This document shows, in pieces, positions 37,574-51,229 of a stretch of DNA of 64,000 bases. The stretch spans positions 47,671,616 through 47,735,615 of the forward strand of contig CM072919.1 of NCBI GenBank assembly GCA_037013685.1. Reading direction: 5' to 3'. This DNA is from Acridotheres tristis (taxonomy: Eukaryota; Chordata; Aves; Passeriformes; Sturnidae). The position numbers and the translations under genes were made by a program. The notes under the pieces were generated by a model. That model did no database searches, had not been told where the DNA came from, and was given only the letters and a program-made list of their open reading frames with translations. Numbering within the stretch: the stretch's first letter is position 1; every line of letters starts with the position of its first letter.

Positions 37574-40570
37574 TTCACATAAAGACATTCAATTTTATTT
37601 ATCCTTTTCTGCTTCATGTTCTTGGAAGGGATTTGTTTCTTGATAGTCATTATAAATGAGCATGAGAGAGCAGGAGAGAGCTGTATACACCTTTAGAAGA
37701 CAAATAAGGAGGATACCTAAAATGATTTAATGAAAGAATAAGAGGGATGGGTTGGAGGGGGAAGAGAAGGATTACTATATGGGTGGAAGAAATTGCTGTT
37801 GAAGTTTTCTTCTCATGATCTAGACTATTGGCACTTAAGCAAGCACAGCCTCATTCCCCACTTCTGCCAGACATTCAGGGTCTTATATTCTGTTAATTTT
37901 ATTTTATTTTGATGAGAACTTAAGTGAAAGGTTAATACTTTCCTCCTAAAATATCCTTTATCTCAATTTATTTAGTTTGTGTCTGTGTAGTTTTTTGCTA
38001 GAGTATGCTGACATATGGCAAATGTGAATGCTCAAAAAATTGAACAGCAGAGATTGATGGAGAAGTTTTTATTCACATGTTTGGAAAGAGAAAGGTATGC
38101 AAGAACCATGCAGTCCCGTGTCACTGCCTAACATTGCCTCCAGTCTGGCTGGAAATGCCCTACTACCACCCATCTGGTTGCAGGTTTATTATATGCTAGA
38201 TTATCTAGGGACATAATTTATCTTTGTTACTCTTATTTCCCAGAAAATTATGTTCAGTCACTGAATAACCAGATTCATGTTTCTTGGAAGAATCAGTAAA
38301 CCTTACAAAATGTGTATTGTTCAGGCATTCTTCAGGTTTTGTGTAGAGTCAGCATCTGAGGTTTTGCTGATCAGAAAATAGGGAAACACTGTGTAGGTAT
38401 TTTCCAGGGTGTTCTCCTGATGAGCAATAGAAACGGAGAGTCTAGCATTTAGATTATGGCACATGGACATCCTGAATTTTCTTTTTAATGAGTATGTTTT
38501 GGAGGAGTTTGGAAGGGAATAATCAGATTTTCCTCCCTGTGAAGTGATTCTTCTCTGTGAAGTGATTGAATTCAAAATCAGAATATTATGACAGTGATCG
38601 GAGATTACCACAGTGTATATAGTGGAAATGTTCCTGTTTTACAAATCCAGAGAGTTGAAACCTGAATGTGATGATTTGGGATACACCATCTGCTCCCATA
38701 CCTGAGTGCTTAACATTCCAAATAGAAAACTTAATACAGCTGTATATTATTAGGAAGTGTTTATTTTGCTATTCTGCCAATTGCATAATGACCTTTTTTT
38801 TTTTTCTTTTTCTTTTCCTTCATGCAATATGGATACATTCATCTGGAATATTTCTATTTTATGTCAGAGTGAGACAAGTCAAATACATGTTTCACTTACA
38901 TCAAGCATGATCTTGTAAATTATTTTCTAGAGACAATGATATATCTGCTCCAGTTCTTGATCCTAGCTCTTTTTGAGGATTTTGAGGGTAGCATTCAGGA
39001 GACAGATCAATTCACTGCACTGTAGCACCTGGATTTCAAAATTACTAAAATCAGGTTGGAGTTCAGAATACTTTACTTTAAAACTATTAGCACAGTACTT
39101 TTAGAAGTTGTTCCGTGAATGCAAAGAGTTTTTTCCTGCTGCTTTAATTAGGGTTTCCTTATGATTTTTATTAATTAATTTCAACTCAGCTCCTTTAATG
39201 CTTTACTGAATGCAACTATTAAAGAATAGGTTTTTCCAACAGGAAGTACTGTGCTTTTTCAGTTCTGATAACCTAGAATCATAATTAACTGAATAGATAA
39301 AAAAATAGCTTAGAACTGCAGTTTACTCATGCTGTACTTGACTAATCTGTGTGGAGTTGATTAATTTTAATAGCTGTCATTTAAAACATTGGAATTTTTA
39401 GAGGAAGGGGGAAAGGACATTCAGGCACCAGTGTACTATTGCACTTAGCAGCTGCTGGCCTGTTTTCTTCTTTCCTGCTTCTATTGTCTTTCTCATGTTT
39501 TCCCTCGCTCATCTAAAATAAGCTGCACACATCTTGAAAGGAAAGGTTTCCTACCAGTTCAGATACACCTGTCTGGAGTTGCCAAATGTAGATTGCAGCT
39601 ATATTAACAGATACATTGGAAAGCACTTTTGTGGCCAGATAAATGTTTCTGTTGTTGAAAGTTCAGCTTATCAAGGTTTGTCTCCTGTACTACAGTGGCA
39701 ATCCTTCCATCAGTGTTTTAAGGCCAAAGCCAAAAGCTGCACAGAGCATAGCAGCATTATCAAGTACTGCTGTGCATCATGGAGAGTGGGTTAGTCCTAG
39801 GATGACTCTTGGAGTATTTTAAGGGATTTGGGTGGCTAGACTTTTTTCATTGGTTTTTAGCTAAAGCCTGGCATTCATATTGTCAGGTCGGATGGGGATT
39901 TATTTTCCAACACAAAAATTAAATGGTTTAAATTGGATAAGCCATCTCTTAAACGTTAAGCAGTCAAACAGATAAAGTCTGTCTTCTTCTTTTTTTTACA
40001 ATGGTAATGATACTTTGTATAGTCCATATGGAAAACCAAATCTCATTGAAATCTTAATAGCCAATTTTTTAAGGAGAAATTTTTTTTAACCCAGAAGATT
40101 GGTATTTTGTGGCTTTTATGGTACTTAGTGGACTACAAAAAACAATACTCAAGTTCTTGGTTTGTTCTCCTGCTATTTTTTGCATTAGAAGAAGCATTCT
40201 ATCCTGTGAAGATAGTAATCACATTTCACTCTCTTTAGCACAAAAATCACTGAAACTTTATTGGAAATAATGAAAAAACCCCACCCTATTTGCCATGGAC
40301 TTCCTCTAGCTGAAGAATCTTAGCCTATGAGGAAAGAAATTAAGCAACTGTGCAGTAAAAAGATGGTGATTTCATTGACTTTGCATTTTGTCTTTTGTAC
40401 TTGTCACAGATGTCAGAATAACAACTACCATGCTGCTAGCAGAAACACTCTTATTATATCTTGTCCAATAGATCAAAAGACCCAATGTAGTATCAATCAA
40501 GTACAATCTTACCTACTCTTATAACTATTTTGCTCCAAAAAATGTCCTAAGGTGACATAAGTTATAGTGG

Positions 40571-40640
40571 ACTATATCTATCTTTATCTATTTCTAATCT
40601 ATATCTAATCCATATCATCTATATCTATATCTATATATCT
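40571..40640 (+). repeat. ATCT-type tetranucleotide repeat
   Basis: About 70 bp of tatct and atct units in imperfect array, ending with tctatatctatatctatata. Confidence 0.85.
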
Positions 40641-40687
40641 AAAGCTATTATTTCTAATATTCAATATATTTATTTTAACTTCAAAAT

Positions 40688-40727
40688 CCCCACAAAAAAC
40701 CCAAACAAACAAACAAAGCAACCCCCA
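40688..40727 (+). repeat. A/C-rich low-complexity tract
   Basis: ccccacaaaaaacccaaac followed by three caaa units and a caacccccat end. Confidence 0.7.
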
Positions 40728-40791
40728 TAATACAATAATATTACTAAATTCATGTGAAATCATTGTCTTCTTGTTTCAGATACAATCAGAA

Positions 40792-40810
40792 AATTAGAAA
40801 TTTTCTAATT
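40792..40810 (+). repeat. Short AT-rich palindrome
   Basis: aattagaaa, one T, then tttctaatt: a perfect 9-bp inverted repeat about a single base. The half-site agaaatta is repeated again just downstream (to about 40822). Confidence 0.8.
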
Positions 40811-43800
40811 AGAAATTAGAAATAGACTTTTTGTCTTACCCTGAAATGGGTCACTGGTAAAACAGAAACTTTGATATTAAGTTCTATTCGGTTGTAATAA
40901 AAAAGACAAAATAGCATTAACTGATAGATTTTGGCACAAAAGGCCCATACATTGTTTTTCAGACTAAAAGCTGCCATACAGAGAAGAGTAATACTCAGAG
41001 ACTTGCCATGTGGGTTACAATTTCACCTTGTAAAGGAAGTTTTCTGGTGCTATGCTAGTATTTATATAATGCTAGCTTGCTATTAATGAGACTAAGAATG
41101 GAAACAACCTCCCTCCATTAGAAAATGGAGAATGTCATAAAGTCAGATGCATAACATGACTGTGACTACTTCATTTAGAAAGGTTGAGTTTTTAGCATTT
41201 CTACATGGTAGGTCATGAAATTGTCATGTAAAAGAAACCTGGAATGAAAACTAAAGGAAGGAAGAATAGGAGGAAATAAATAAAGAAACAGAAGAATGCT
41301 GTGGAAATTTTAGAAATCACATCTCTCCCTTACCCTGAAGTTTCTGAAAGGACTTGATCTAGGAAGAAAGTCTAGGATTTAAATTTGAGCTTCATGGGAA
41401 TGAGATGGGAATGAGTGCTATGTTGAAATAAAATTCATCTGAGCTCTTATATTTGTCTCAGTCCAAAGATGTTAAGTGAAAGAAATCTAGGTTTGCAAAG
41501 TCAAAGTTAATCCCTAGCAAAATAAAACAAAATGAAAACATGTTACTGATCAGAGTTGCCATGTTTTTCTTTACTTAAAAATGGAGATTTTTAAGCAGAG
41601 AGTAAATTTAAAAAAAAAAAAGAAAATAAGAGAGAAATGTAATTATAGTTGAATACTAAAATAATTGGGCTATTTCTGTATTGTCTGATAGTCTATAAAA
41701 AATCGTCACAATTTATAATATCAAACACAGTTGTTTCCTTCTATTCAATTTATTTAATTATTTAAAATGCTTTAAAATTACTTAATTTTTTTATAACTTA
41801 TTTTTAGATTTTTAGCAAAGTAATTCTCTGCAGCTCACTGATAATGAAAGCTGGCTTTTCAAGATTTTAAAAATAAAACTGTTTTAGATGTAGTTTGGCT
41901 TTTCCTGTATTTTACTGACAAGATCATTTAAATCCATCTGTTATAACTTTCTTTTGACCCTGAAAGTGGAGGAATATTTTTCATTACTGAGTTGCTTCCA
42001 GGAACCTTACAAGATTAACCTTCATTACTGGTAAATACTTTTTAAAGTGCCCTCCTTCTGCCTATGCCATTCCTTTATGCTTCCCTTCAGCAGGATTTTC
42101 CAAAACAGCCAATACAGCACAGAGAAAATGCACTCTTATCTTGTGGGCACTGTGACCCAGTATCTGGTTTTAAAGCCTGCCACATGGGTAGGAATGATGT
42201 GATGCAGTGCTTGCTTTGCATTACTCTGGTATCACCCTTAGTGCAACTCCAGCTGAGGTGAAACCAAATCTAGATATTAGGGCATCCAAAACAAATAATA
42301 TTGTTTCAAAGGTTCATGAGACAGAAGTGACAGAAAAGAAATAATGCTTAGATGCCCCAGGAAGAGATAAGAAGCTTTCATTTTTCATCCTTGTATTTAG
42401 CTGATACTTACACAACCAAATGGTCAAGAGTTTAATCCTCATGCAAATGTGACACGCTCAGGTGTCAAGTAGTGTTTTCCCGAAGGGTAAAGCACAGGCT
42501 CTATCCTACATATGTTCACCCTTGTACCTCCTTGGATTTCTGGAAATCTGTTCAGTTTAAAGCACATTTTTCTTTTCTTCCCTACCACCCCCAGGACCTC
42601 TTAAGTCAGTCAGGATGAAGTTAGACCTTTCCACTTCTGCCCAACTTCATTGGCTTACCTTCCCAGGTTTGAATAAGCCATGTCCTTTGGGCATGGTCAG
42701 GTGAGATTATAGCTGACCAGGCATCAAGCATTCAGCTAAGGACTGATTGAGTGTCTGGTAAGTCCTAAACAGGCCATGACCCATTCTGAAGCACAGTGCC
42801 TGTTTCTGCTGGGTTGGCCTATATTCACACTAAAAGTTAAATCTTTTCTCATTTTGAACATTTTATTGTCTGAAAAACTTTAAAATTATTAATCACACTT
42901 TATGCTTTCACAGAATTGTCATTAAGATCATCAGATACTAATTGGTAACTCTGATGCACTTTTTAAAATTATGATTGTCCTTGATTAGCTATAAGATGCC
43001 CATAGACATTAAGACTAAAATGATTTCAAAAGTGCAAGATATTGTCATTTGGGTGCCCATCATTATTGAATGTACATTCTACAAAGGAGGTTTAATCTTA
43101 TTTGCTACATCAAATATCATGGGACAAAATTCTAGGAGATGTCTCAGGTGATGATGTCCTACCCTTTCTTCTAAAGAAGAGAATCCAGAATAGACTTGCT
43201 GTGTGCAAGATGGAACATAGGCTATACTAACAATGACTTTAAATTAGCACCTGGGACTCTTCCCAGTCTCAGTAGAATCTGCCTTTTGGAAAAGTAGTCA
43301 GTGAAATCCATGATCTTGAGCCCTTTAAGTGTGATGATAACAAGTTCGCTACATGGCATAGCTTCAGATGGGAGCAAAAGAGTGTCTAGTAATTGCTGTT
43401 TGATTCCCAAATGAGCTGAATAAAATCCATGAGACATGGGAGTTCAATTCACCAACAGATTTGTGAGGTAGCAGTGGTGGACTTCTGGAACATGCATCCA
43501 CTTCAGCATGTTTAGGTGACAGTACCTGCTTACTTGTCTCTTTTAACACCTATGCTGCTGCACCTGAATTGCTGTGATGTGCTAACCACTTTATCATTTT
43601 ATTACAGTTTATTACATCATAAATTTTTATATCTTCTTAACGATCCTACAAGAAGCTTAATTGTTTATAGGAACATCCTAATTAACTAGAGTTCACTAGG
43701 TTAAGCAGAACACAAATTGAAACAGTTCTAAATGAAACAAACCCTACTACTTCATTCCATATAGCTTCATAAGGTTAAAATGGGATTTGACTGCAAGAAT

Positions 43801-46059
43801 AAAAAATTCATACTGCTTTCAGATGTTTAAATGATAATACCATGGGTAACTTTACCTCAGGTTTCTCTCTTGCAAATGTGAAATTGAAAGGAAGAAACTT
43901 TTTGTACTTACTAGGAGGAATTTCATTTTGAGCTATAGCATTCTGAGGGCACTTATGCCAGATTAATTTAGCAGACCTTTGTGTTACTCAATTATCCCAT
44001 TTCCATCTGGATTTTAGAAAGAGAAAAGATAATACAATAAATGTACAACATGAGTCTCAGAGACTTTTCTAATTGTATTCTAATTGATTACAGTCAATTT
44101 TTCTGAAGCATATTTAACAGGAACAGAAATGGTCAGAGTACATGAATTGGTATGGGTAAGGCTGATGTGTATGAATGGTAGAACTAGTTTTATGAATCAG
44201 TCTTCCCAGGGTCTGAACACCTTCAGCTGTCAGCAACCTTAAGACAACAGGCTTTCCTAGAAAAACTGAGGTGGTTTAGCACATGTAGGAGAGCATTTCA
44301 TAGGCTTGAACCAGAGTTACAGCCTAAACTGAAACACCACCATGGTCTTGGCTTGCCTTTGTGAAATACATCTATGATACCATTCAAACAGAATGATATT
44401 AACAGGTGGGCAGTGCCTATTGCATTTGCATTACAGTTTTCAAGGCTGCATGAAACATGGAATAGGTTGCCTGAAAACAAGTGGACTTGCCCCCTCCTTT
44501 AAGTATTAAAGACACATCTTGGCAGAGCCAAATAATCTAAGGCCCTGCTTTCATTAGAAGACTGCAGACAAGCTGTAGAAACCCCTTCCCACTTAGAATT
44601 TCTGTAAAACTGTGAATCACAGTTAATGGAATTGAGGTGTGTTAGGGTTAAGATGGAAGTCCTCCAAATCCAGACCAAAGTCCAGGACTCACAAATGTGC
44701 GTGTGTCTTACTGTGTATAGTATGTCAACCAAATGATCTTAGGATGATTAAGATACATATTAAACCCCATCTTACCATTATTACCATTATTAAGGGAGAA
44801 AACTGTTTTAAGAAGGTGTTAATGGCTGATAGGATGGGACATTTAGCTTTGGAGACAAGAGACAGGAATGTTCAAAGTTGAATGACTAATCAAAGTAATT
44901 AGAAGAAGATTATTTATTTAGCATCTTCCATCGTAGATTGTAGATTTCAACAGCAACATCATAAATTTATGTGTCAAGGAGCAGCAAAAGTGGACTGTCT
45001 AGTGGTCAGTCAATGGCAATGAGAACACTGACCATGCCTGCACCATTAGCACAGTTCCTCAAGGTCTGACCAGGGTAAATTGAATGAGGAGCTGGTAACA
45101 GTGTCCACTGACAGTCTGAGGCATGGCAAGGGAATATAGTCAGGTCAAGGGTCCATCCACAGGCTTCAATAAGGAACAAAAGAAAATGGGGCCAAAGATG
45201 GGATAGAAGACCAGGCTGTAACATGAATCTGAGGTAGTCTAGAAGACAGGACTACAGCCAGACACACCTACAATGTAGTATAGGAGGGGAACAAAGGTCC
45301 AGGCCTGAGCTTTAGTCGGGGCTCTGGACTAGAATCTAGGCTGGTGGGCAAAATTGTTGCACTGAGGACTGTGACACCATGATCCATAGCTGCTGTCTGC
45401 AGCAGAGGAGACTGCTGATACCAACACACACAAAAGCAGCTGTGTGTTGGAATGCTCACATGATTAATCTACATGTGTTTCTCCATCACTAATCATCAGA
45501 CTAAGCAGCTGAAGTCCTCTTTTATGTAGGCACCAATGCACATACTGATGGAGAGTACTACAAGGTCTAAAGCCCACACAAGAGACTCTGTCTCATCTTC
45601 CCTACCCTGATCCCAATAGTCAGGTGTCTTCATTCCTGCAGTATGCCCATGCAGGAAATTTCTGGCTCAGATATTTTTCTGAGAACTGGGATGAAGGTGT
45701 TTTACAACATGTTCCTTTGAACACATTTGTGAAAACGAAGGAGGGGAAAAAAGCCTACCATTTAATTTTTGTTATTAATTTAGATGGCAAACTCTGGGTC
45801 AAAGACATGCTTCTGAGGTACCTAACCTAAATTTCTGGGAGAAAGAATTTGGGATTCTTATTTTGTCCTTTTATTTTTTTTTATCTTTGCAGTCATGTTT
45901 TCTACTATCAAAGAAAAATGTTTTTCTACAGAAAGAAAACATAGAGGAAGACACCTGTTTGGCTTGCTGGAATTGGCCAGGAAGGCTGCTTTCCTGACAG
46001 GCCAAAAGCAGCTAGCATAGGGCCTCTTTAAAAAAAAAAAGGTCAGGATTCTTTTTTTG

Positions 46060-46088
46060 CCCCCTCCCTCTCCCCCCTCCCCCCCCCC
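46060..46088 (-). repeat. C-rich tract, possible G-quadruplex on the minus strand
   Basis: On the + strand: runs of 5, 3, 6 and 10 C separated by T or TCT. The minus strand therefore has four runs of at least three G with short loops, the standard intramolecular G-quadruplex pattern. That one forms is inference. Confidence 0.8.
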
Positions 46089-48509
46089 ATTTCATGTGAG
46101 CACTGGCAGAAACTCTGACAAGCAGTTCTTCATATTTTATTATGTTCTTGTCTGGCAGAATCTCTGTCAGGCAAAAACCTTGTCAGCGGAAAACCTGTCG
46201 TAGGATCAGAGGAGACAAAAACAGGTGTCACAGAGGCAGTCAAAACTGAAAGAAAAAAAAAGATTAGGCTAAAGAGAGAAAGGCAGACAATTACATTAAT
46301 GCCATTGCTTTTATCTTATAGATGTGTGTTATTATCTCGGGGTGCTGAGTGCGCAATTGCCTCAAAGAAAAGTAGACAGGAGACAAGGGGAAACTTGATA
46401 GTTATTAACTGAAGAGGCAGTGTGTCAAAGCTGGATGGGGTTCAAAGTTTTGTAAAGGGATAAAAAAATTGCAGACAGCAAGCAATGTCTGTGAACAAAC
46501 TGTGGTTCTGCTTTTGGCTACATAAACCTAGTAGCATTCTAGATATTTTAACTTGGAATCAGATCATAGACAGAAAAATTAATGAAAGTTTTCATTCAGT
46601 CTTTTTTTAATAACATTTATTTTGTGTACATGCAACTGAAGTGCTGGGGGGATTTTTGTTAGAGCGTGAGGCATGGTGAGGCATGAAAACATGTATCAGT
46701 TGAGTTGCTGTGTTGTTTGGGTTTGGAACACCTATTATCAACACATGTTTAATTTTAAAATGCTATTAAGAAGCCTTTTACTAAGTGTGAACATCTGTAC
46801 ATGCAAGCTGTAAATTAGCAGATCACACATGTGTCCCTCTGTCAGAGACTCAGTGCAGTTAGCAAGTGGTTTCCATTATTAGTTTTTAAATACAATAAAA
46901 GGCATTACAAAAAAATAGTTTTGCCTATGAATCAGAATTTCTTTAATTACTCTCCTTCCAGGATTTTTGTCTTAGTGAACATTTATCTTCTATGTGGGAT
47001 AAATTGCAAAAGTGATGAAGAGAGAGATAAAAAAGAGATTACCAAAGGGTGCAATGTTGCAGCTGAAATACGTATTCAGACATATTCAGAATGTTCATGC
47101 ATTCATGTCCTCACTCCTGTTGCTCCAGGAGTGAATGGGATCATTTCCTGCGCCATGAAAATATTTGAGTTGTTCAGTAGATACTGAAAATTTTTCCTGT
47201 CCTTAGTCACTTTCTAAGCATGATATTTTTGAGGAGCAATTTTTTCGGCCTTCAAAATGCACCATATTACACCATGTTGGAGGCGGTATTAAATCTACAT
47301 ACTGAGGGAGGCTATTTTAGACCACCTCTTATGGTTGTAATAACTGGTCCCTCCAGCATTTTTGTCATTACTAAAGATTTGTTAGTTCTTTTTCCCTGTG
47401 GTTGATGAAAAAGAAGAAAATCTTGAACTCTGAAAATGTGGTGCTGTTCATTTTCAGCTCTTAAAATCAAGAGTAAACTACAATGCTCAACTGCCATTAG
47501 TAATATTGTATCTGTTTTAGCATACTCAACACACTGTTGTTGCAACAGTATGATAGAATTTTATGTTGATATTATATTTTTAATCCATCTTCCAATTTTA
47601 GTTTCTTTTGCTGCAAAAGTGGTCCAGTTACTTAGATTTTAAAAATGTCTGGAAAGTTCTTTTTTATTGTCTAGACACAGACTACTTTTTTCTTTTCATC
47701 TTCCTGTTCTTGAACAAATCTAGAAATCTAGAGAGAAGATGATGGTTGTAAAATTTTGTATCATCATTTGTATGTGTGTGCGTACTCCAACAGTATTCCC
47801 TTTTGGAAAGCTGGGGAACTGGCTAGAGAGTGTGCCAGAAAATCCATAGAGGTTATACTGGAGAGCCCAAAACTGAAACTGAAATGGAATGAGATCCATA
47901 ATGCCCTATTGCAACCTACAGACTCTTCTCTGTGGTGTTCTGAGATACACAGCCAGGCAAATCAGCCTAGAGCTTTCACTAGACCTTTTCATCCTTCTCA
48001 GGTTAATAAAATACTTATCTAGGATCAGGAAATTAGCAAGAGGTACGTGTACTTACAACTCCAATTGCTTTAAAACTAGGATATTTAAAATTCTTTTCTA
48101 TTCAGTAAAGGCAAAATGTCATGCTTTTATTGTAGCTATTCAAAAAAATAATATGAGACCTCTAAAGTATAAAATTCATCACTGCGTATTTGTATTTCTT
48201 TTACTTAGTAAAAATGGAATCTACTCAGAGGCATGGCTTTTAATTTGGTTGACCTTTTTCATTGCATATTGGGAAGGAAGAGGTCTAAGGGCAATGAGTA
48301 AATTTGCAGAGCTGAGCCTGTGAACTGGACACAGTATAGATGAAATGAAAAATCTCTTATTTGTTTTCTGTCTTTTGATAACTTGAGGAAGAAGCTGTGC
48401 CTTATTTTAATATGTCCTTTGTACTTATTTTCATTTATATTACACAGTCTCAAAACTCCAACAAAATAGAAATAAAAAATAAGCATTACCCCTCCTTACT
48501 TTATTACAT

Positions 48510-48550
48510 TAAAAAAAAATCCAAACAAAAATAAAACACCCCAAAAACTA
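48510..48550 (+). repeat. A/C-rich low-complexity tract
   Basis: A run of A followed by ccaaacaaaaataaaacacc and ccaaaaac. Confidence 0.65.
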
Positions 48551-48790
48551 CAATTAGAACACAAAAGTAAAAGTTTGTTCATTAATTTATTGCAAAGATA
48601 TCCAAAGGGTTTTTTTTTCTGAAATACTACTTGATAAGAATATTGCAGGCTGTAATATGAAGATTGACACTGAAACAATTTTAAAGCTCTTTTGATATTT
48701 CAGATTATACTGAGCAGAATCTTTCTAAAATCTGTGTTTAAAATTTTGCTTACTGTTCAGGAGGCTAAAGAGTGTATAAGCAAACACGGG

Positions 48791-49007
48791 GAGGTTCAGG
48801 CTTGACATTAGGAAACACTTCTTTAATGGGAGGGGTGGTCAAACCATGGACTTCCTAAAGGGGTGCTCCATGCCCCAAGACACTCGCTGTTCCAGGGACA
48901 ACCCCCTTCATATGGTTTAACTGATGATCAGTCTTGGAGTGCTCAGGTAGCTGGATTAGATGGTCATTTTTGGTCCCTTCCAGCTAAAATGTTCTCAATT
49001 ATTATGA
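48791..49007 (+). mobile_element. CR1 LINE 3'-end fragment
   Basis: About 217 bp in + orientation: ttaggaaacacttctttaat, gggtggtcaaaccatgga, ggtgctccatgccccaagac, ggattagatggtcattttt and ggtcccttccagctaaaat occur in the order found in CR1 tails. It ends in an attattatgat remnant of the terminal repeat. It is heavily 5'-truncated and has no coding capacity. Confidence 0.85.
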
Positions 49008-51201
49008 TACATACTTGATACTTCAGAGTTGGAAAAACAGTGCTGAAAGGTTCCTAATTCCTGTACTAATTATCCAGTTAGTAATTTTTCATTGTTGAAG
49101 GCAATCTTCTTTAATGTCCTCTATACAAAAAAATCCTTTCTTGCCCCCTCACAGTTTAAATTTCTGAAACGAATACTTGAAATTGGGAATTCACCACAGA
49201 AATTTTATTTGACTGAGTGTTGTCAGAGTAAAACACAAGGGTATTTTTAGGCCGTCCCATGAAAATGTTGATTGCTCAGCAGGTATGTGATTTTAAGATT
49301 AGTTAGATCTCTTCTTCCTGTGTCAGAGAACACCATTTCACATATACTGAATTAACAAATACCAGACTGACTATCAGGGCAGTGCTAAGAATGAAATTGC
49401 ACTGTTAAGAAAAGGTACCTTTCTTAGTTTAAGTACATAACTGATCCCATCATAGTCACGGTTTTGGAAAGGATTGTGCAAGTTACAACTAATATGTCTC
49501 AAACGCATATGGGTGAACTTTTGATCCCACTGGAACTGTACAAAGTATGAGTAATACCTCATGCTGCACCAAGAAGGGACTTTTAATGTGTGCTTTGTGA
49601 TATTCAATCACTGATAACTTCTTAATAAAGACACATCTGTTTATGTTATTTTTCAGGTATGATAGAGCACATTTTTTGTATAGCATATTTAATCTTGAAA
49701 CTTCCTAAGTGCTTATGAAATCATAAACTACTGCAGATACTGTTGTTCAGCTGTAAAACAGTTCATTGTTCATTAGCATGTATAATTTAAACCAATAGTT
49801 TAGAACAGAAAGTGATGATGAATGCATTATCCACATGAAATTATGTGGGCAATTCAGCACAGCAGAATACAACAATTTACTCAGAGATTTGACAAGAACT
49901 AGAAATTTGTCATGAAGGCTAAAGCTAATGCTCCTTTCCATACAGAAAACCAATGAGATAGGTCCTGCCTTACCTCTTATTGAAAAAAGTGTCTATCAAC
50001 ATAAGTGGCCTCTTGAATCCACCTAGAGCACTGGCATTAGCTAACTAAGGGTACCAGAGGAGAAATGAGAAATACTACAAAAATTCTCTCTATCAGCATC
50101 CTCTATCAACATCCTTAGCAACCTTTTAAAGAAATACAAAAATTTTTGTAACTTAAAATGAGAGTGAGAATTTTCATTCTTCTGGTAATTTAAAGGGATA
50201 TCGATAGTTAATGTTCAGAAATAATTTCAGAATCTTACAATACTGTTATTTCTCATATGAATACAACTGTGTTTCTTTTTGTTTCATTTACAACCCTTTT
50301 ATTTTCATCTAGCAGGAGGTTTGTCTTTAGCCTGCAAATGTTCTTATGCACCCATGCAATAATGTACATTATGTTGTGTTATAAATTCCATGTTTTACTG
50401 CACATCTTGACTTATACTTGAGAAGGATAAAATTCACTGCTCGTTTATTATATAATAGGATAATAAGGCAACAAAACAAAAGTGGAGGTAGTGTCATTTT
50501 CACTTGGAATGTTGTTCCGATATCATGCTAATTATTTTTTTTCTGTGTGTGTATGTGTGTTGAGAAGCAGATATCTATAGATAATGCTACTAAAAATGAA
50601 TATTGCAGTTGAATGGAATAGTATAGGTTAGATTGCAAAAACTTCTATCAGCTGGCCAAAGAGTGTGCTTAGTTATTGAAAAAACTTCATTTCTTTTTCC
50701 CCTCTTCCATTCCACCTCAACCTTTCCAAAGATGTTATCCTCAGAGTGGTCACCTTAACATGAAATGGGTATATGTCCACAGAGTTTTGTAATCTCATTG
50801 TTAGAGAAATTAAAAACTATTACATCTGTAATCCACCCAATAATCCTTATATAAAGATGTCTTAAGTCATTCTCACTTAGACCACAGTAGAATAATGATC
50901 TTAACATCCTCAGCATGACAAGTCTTTAGATGGAAGAACTTGTTTTTCCTCACTGCAGGCACGCCATTTACTGTTAAGAAGAGAGAAACGAAACCAAGTA
51001 TTAGGATATATACAGTAAATACAGTATGATTCAGTCATTAAAAATCTTCAAATATTCAGAAAATATCCATTCATGTCTTGGTTCTGGTCTAAATTTGCAA
51101 AATCTTGGAAAAGCCAGGTGGTATCTTTGGACCCTCTTCTCATTCTGTAAGACTGAGGTTGAAAAGCTCAGGGTGATCCAGATCTGCTCAGTAATTTCAA
51201 T

Positions 51202-51229
51202 AGCCTGTTAGAAGGTGTTCTAACAGGCT
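51202..51229 (+). repeat. Perfect 12-bp hairpin with 4-base loop
   Basis: agcctgttagaa, loop ggtg, ttctaacaggct: 12 of 12 pairs. Outside it, tttcaa on the left (51195-51200) can pair with ttgaaa on the right after a bulge, extending the stem. It lies in the 16.6-kb BNC2 intron. Confidence 0.9.
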
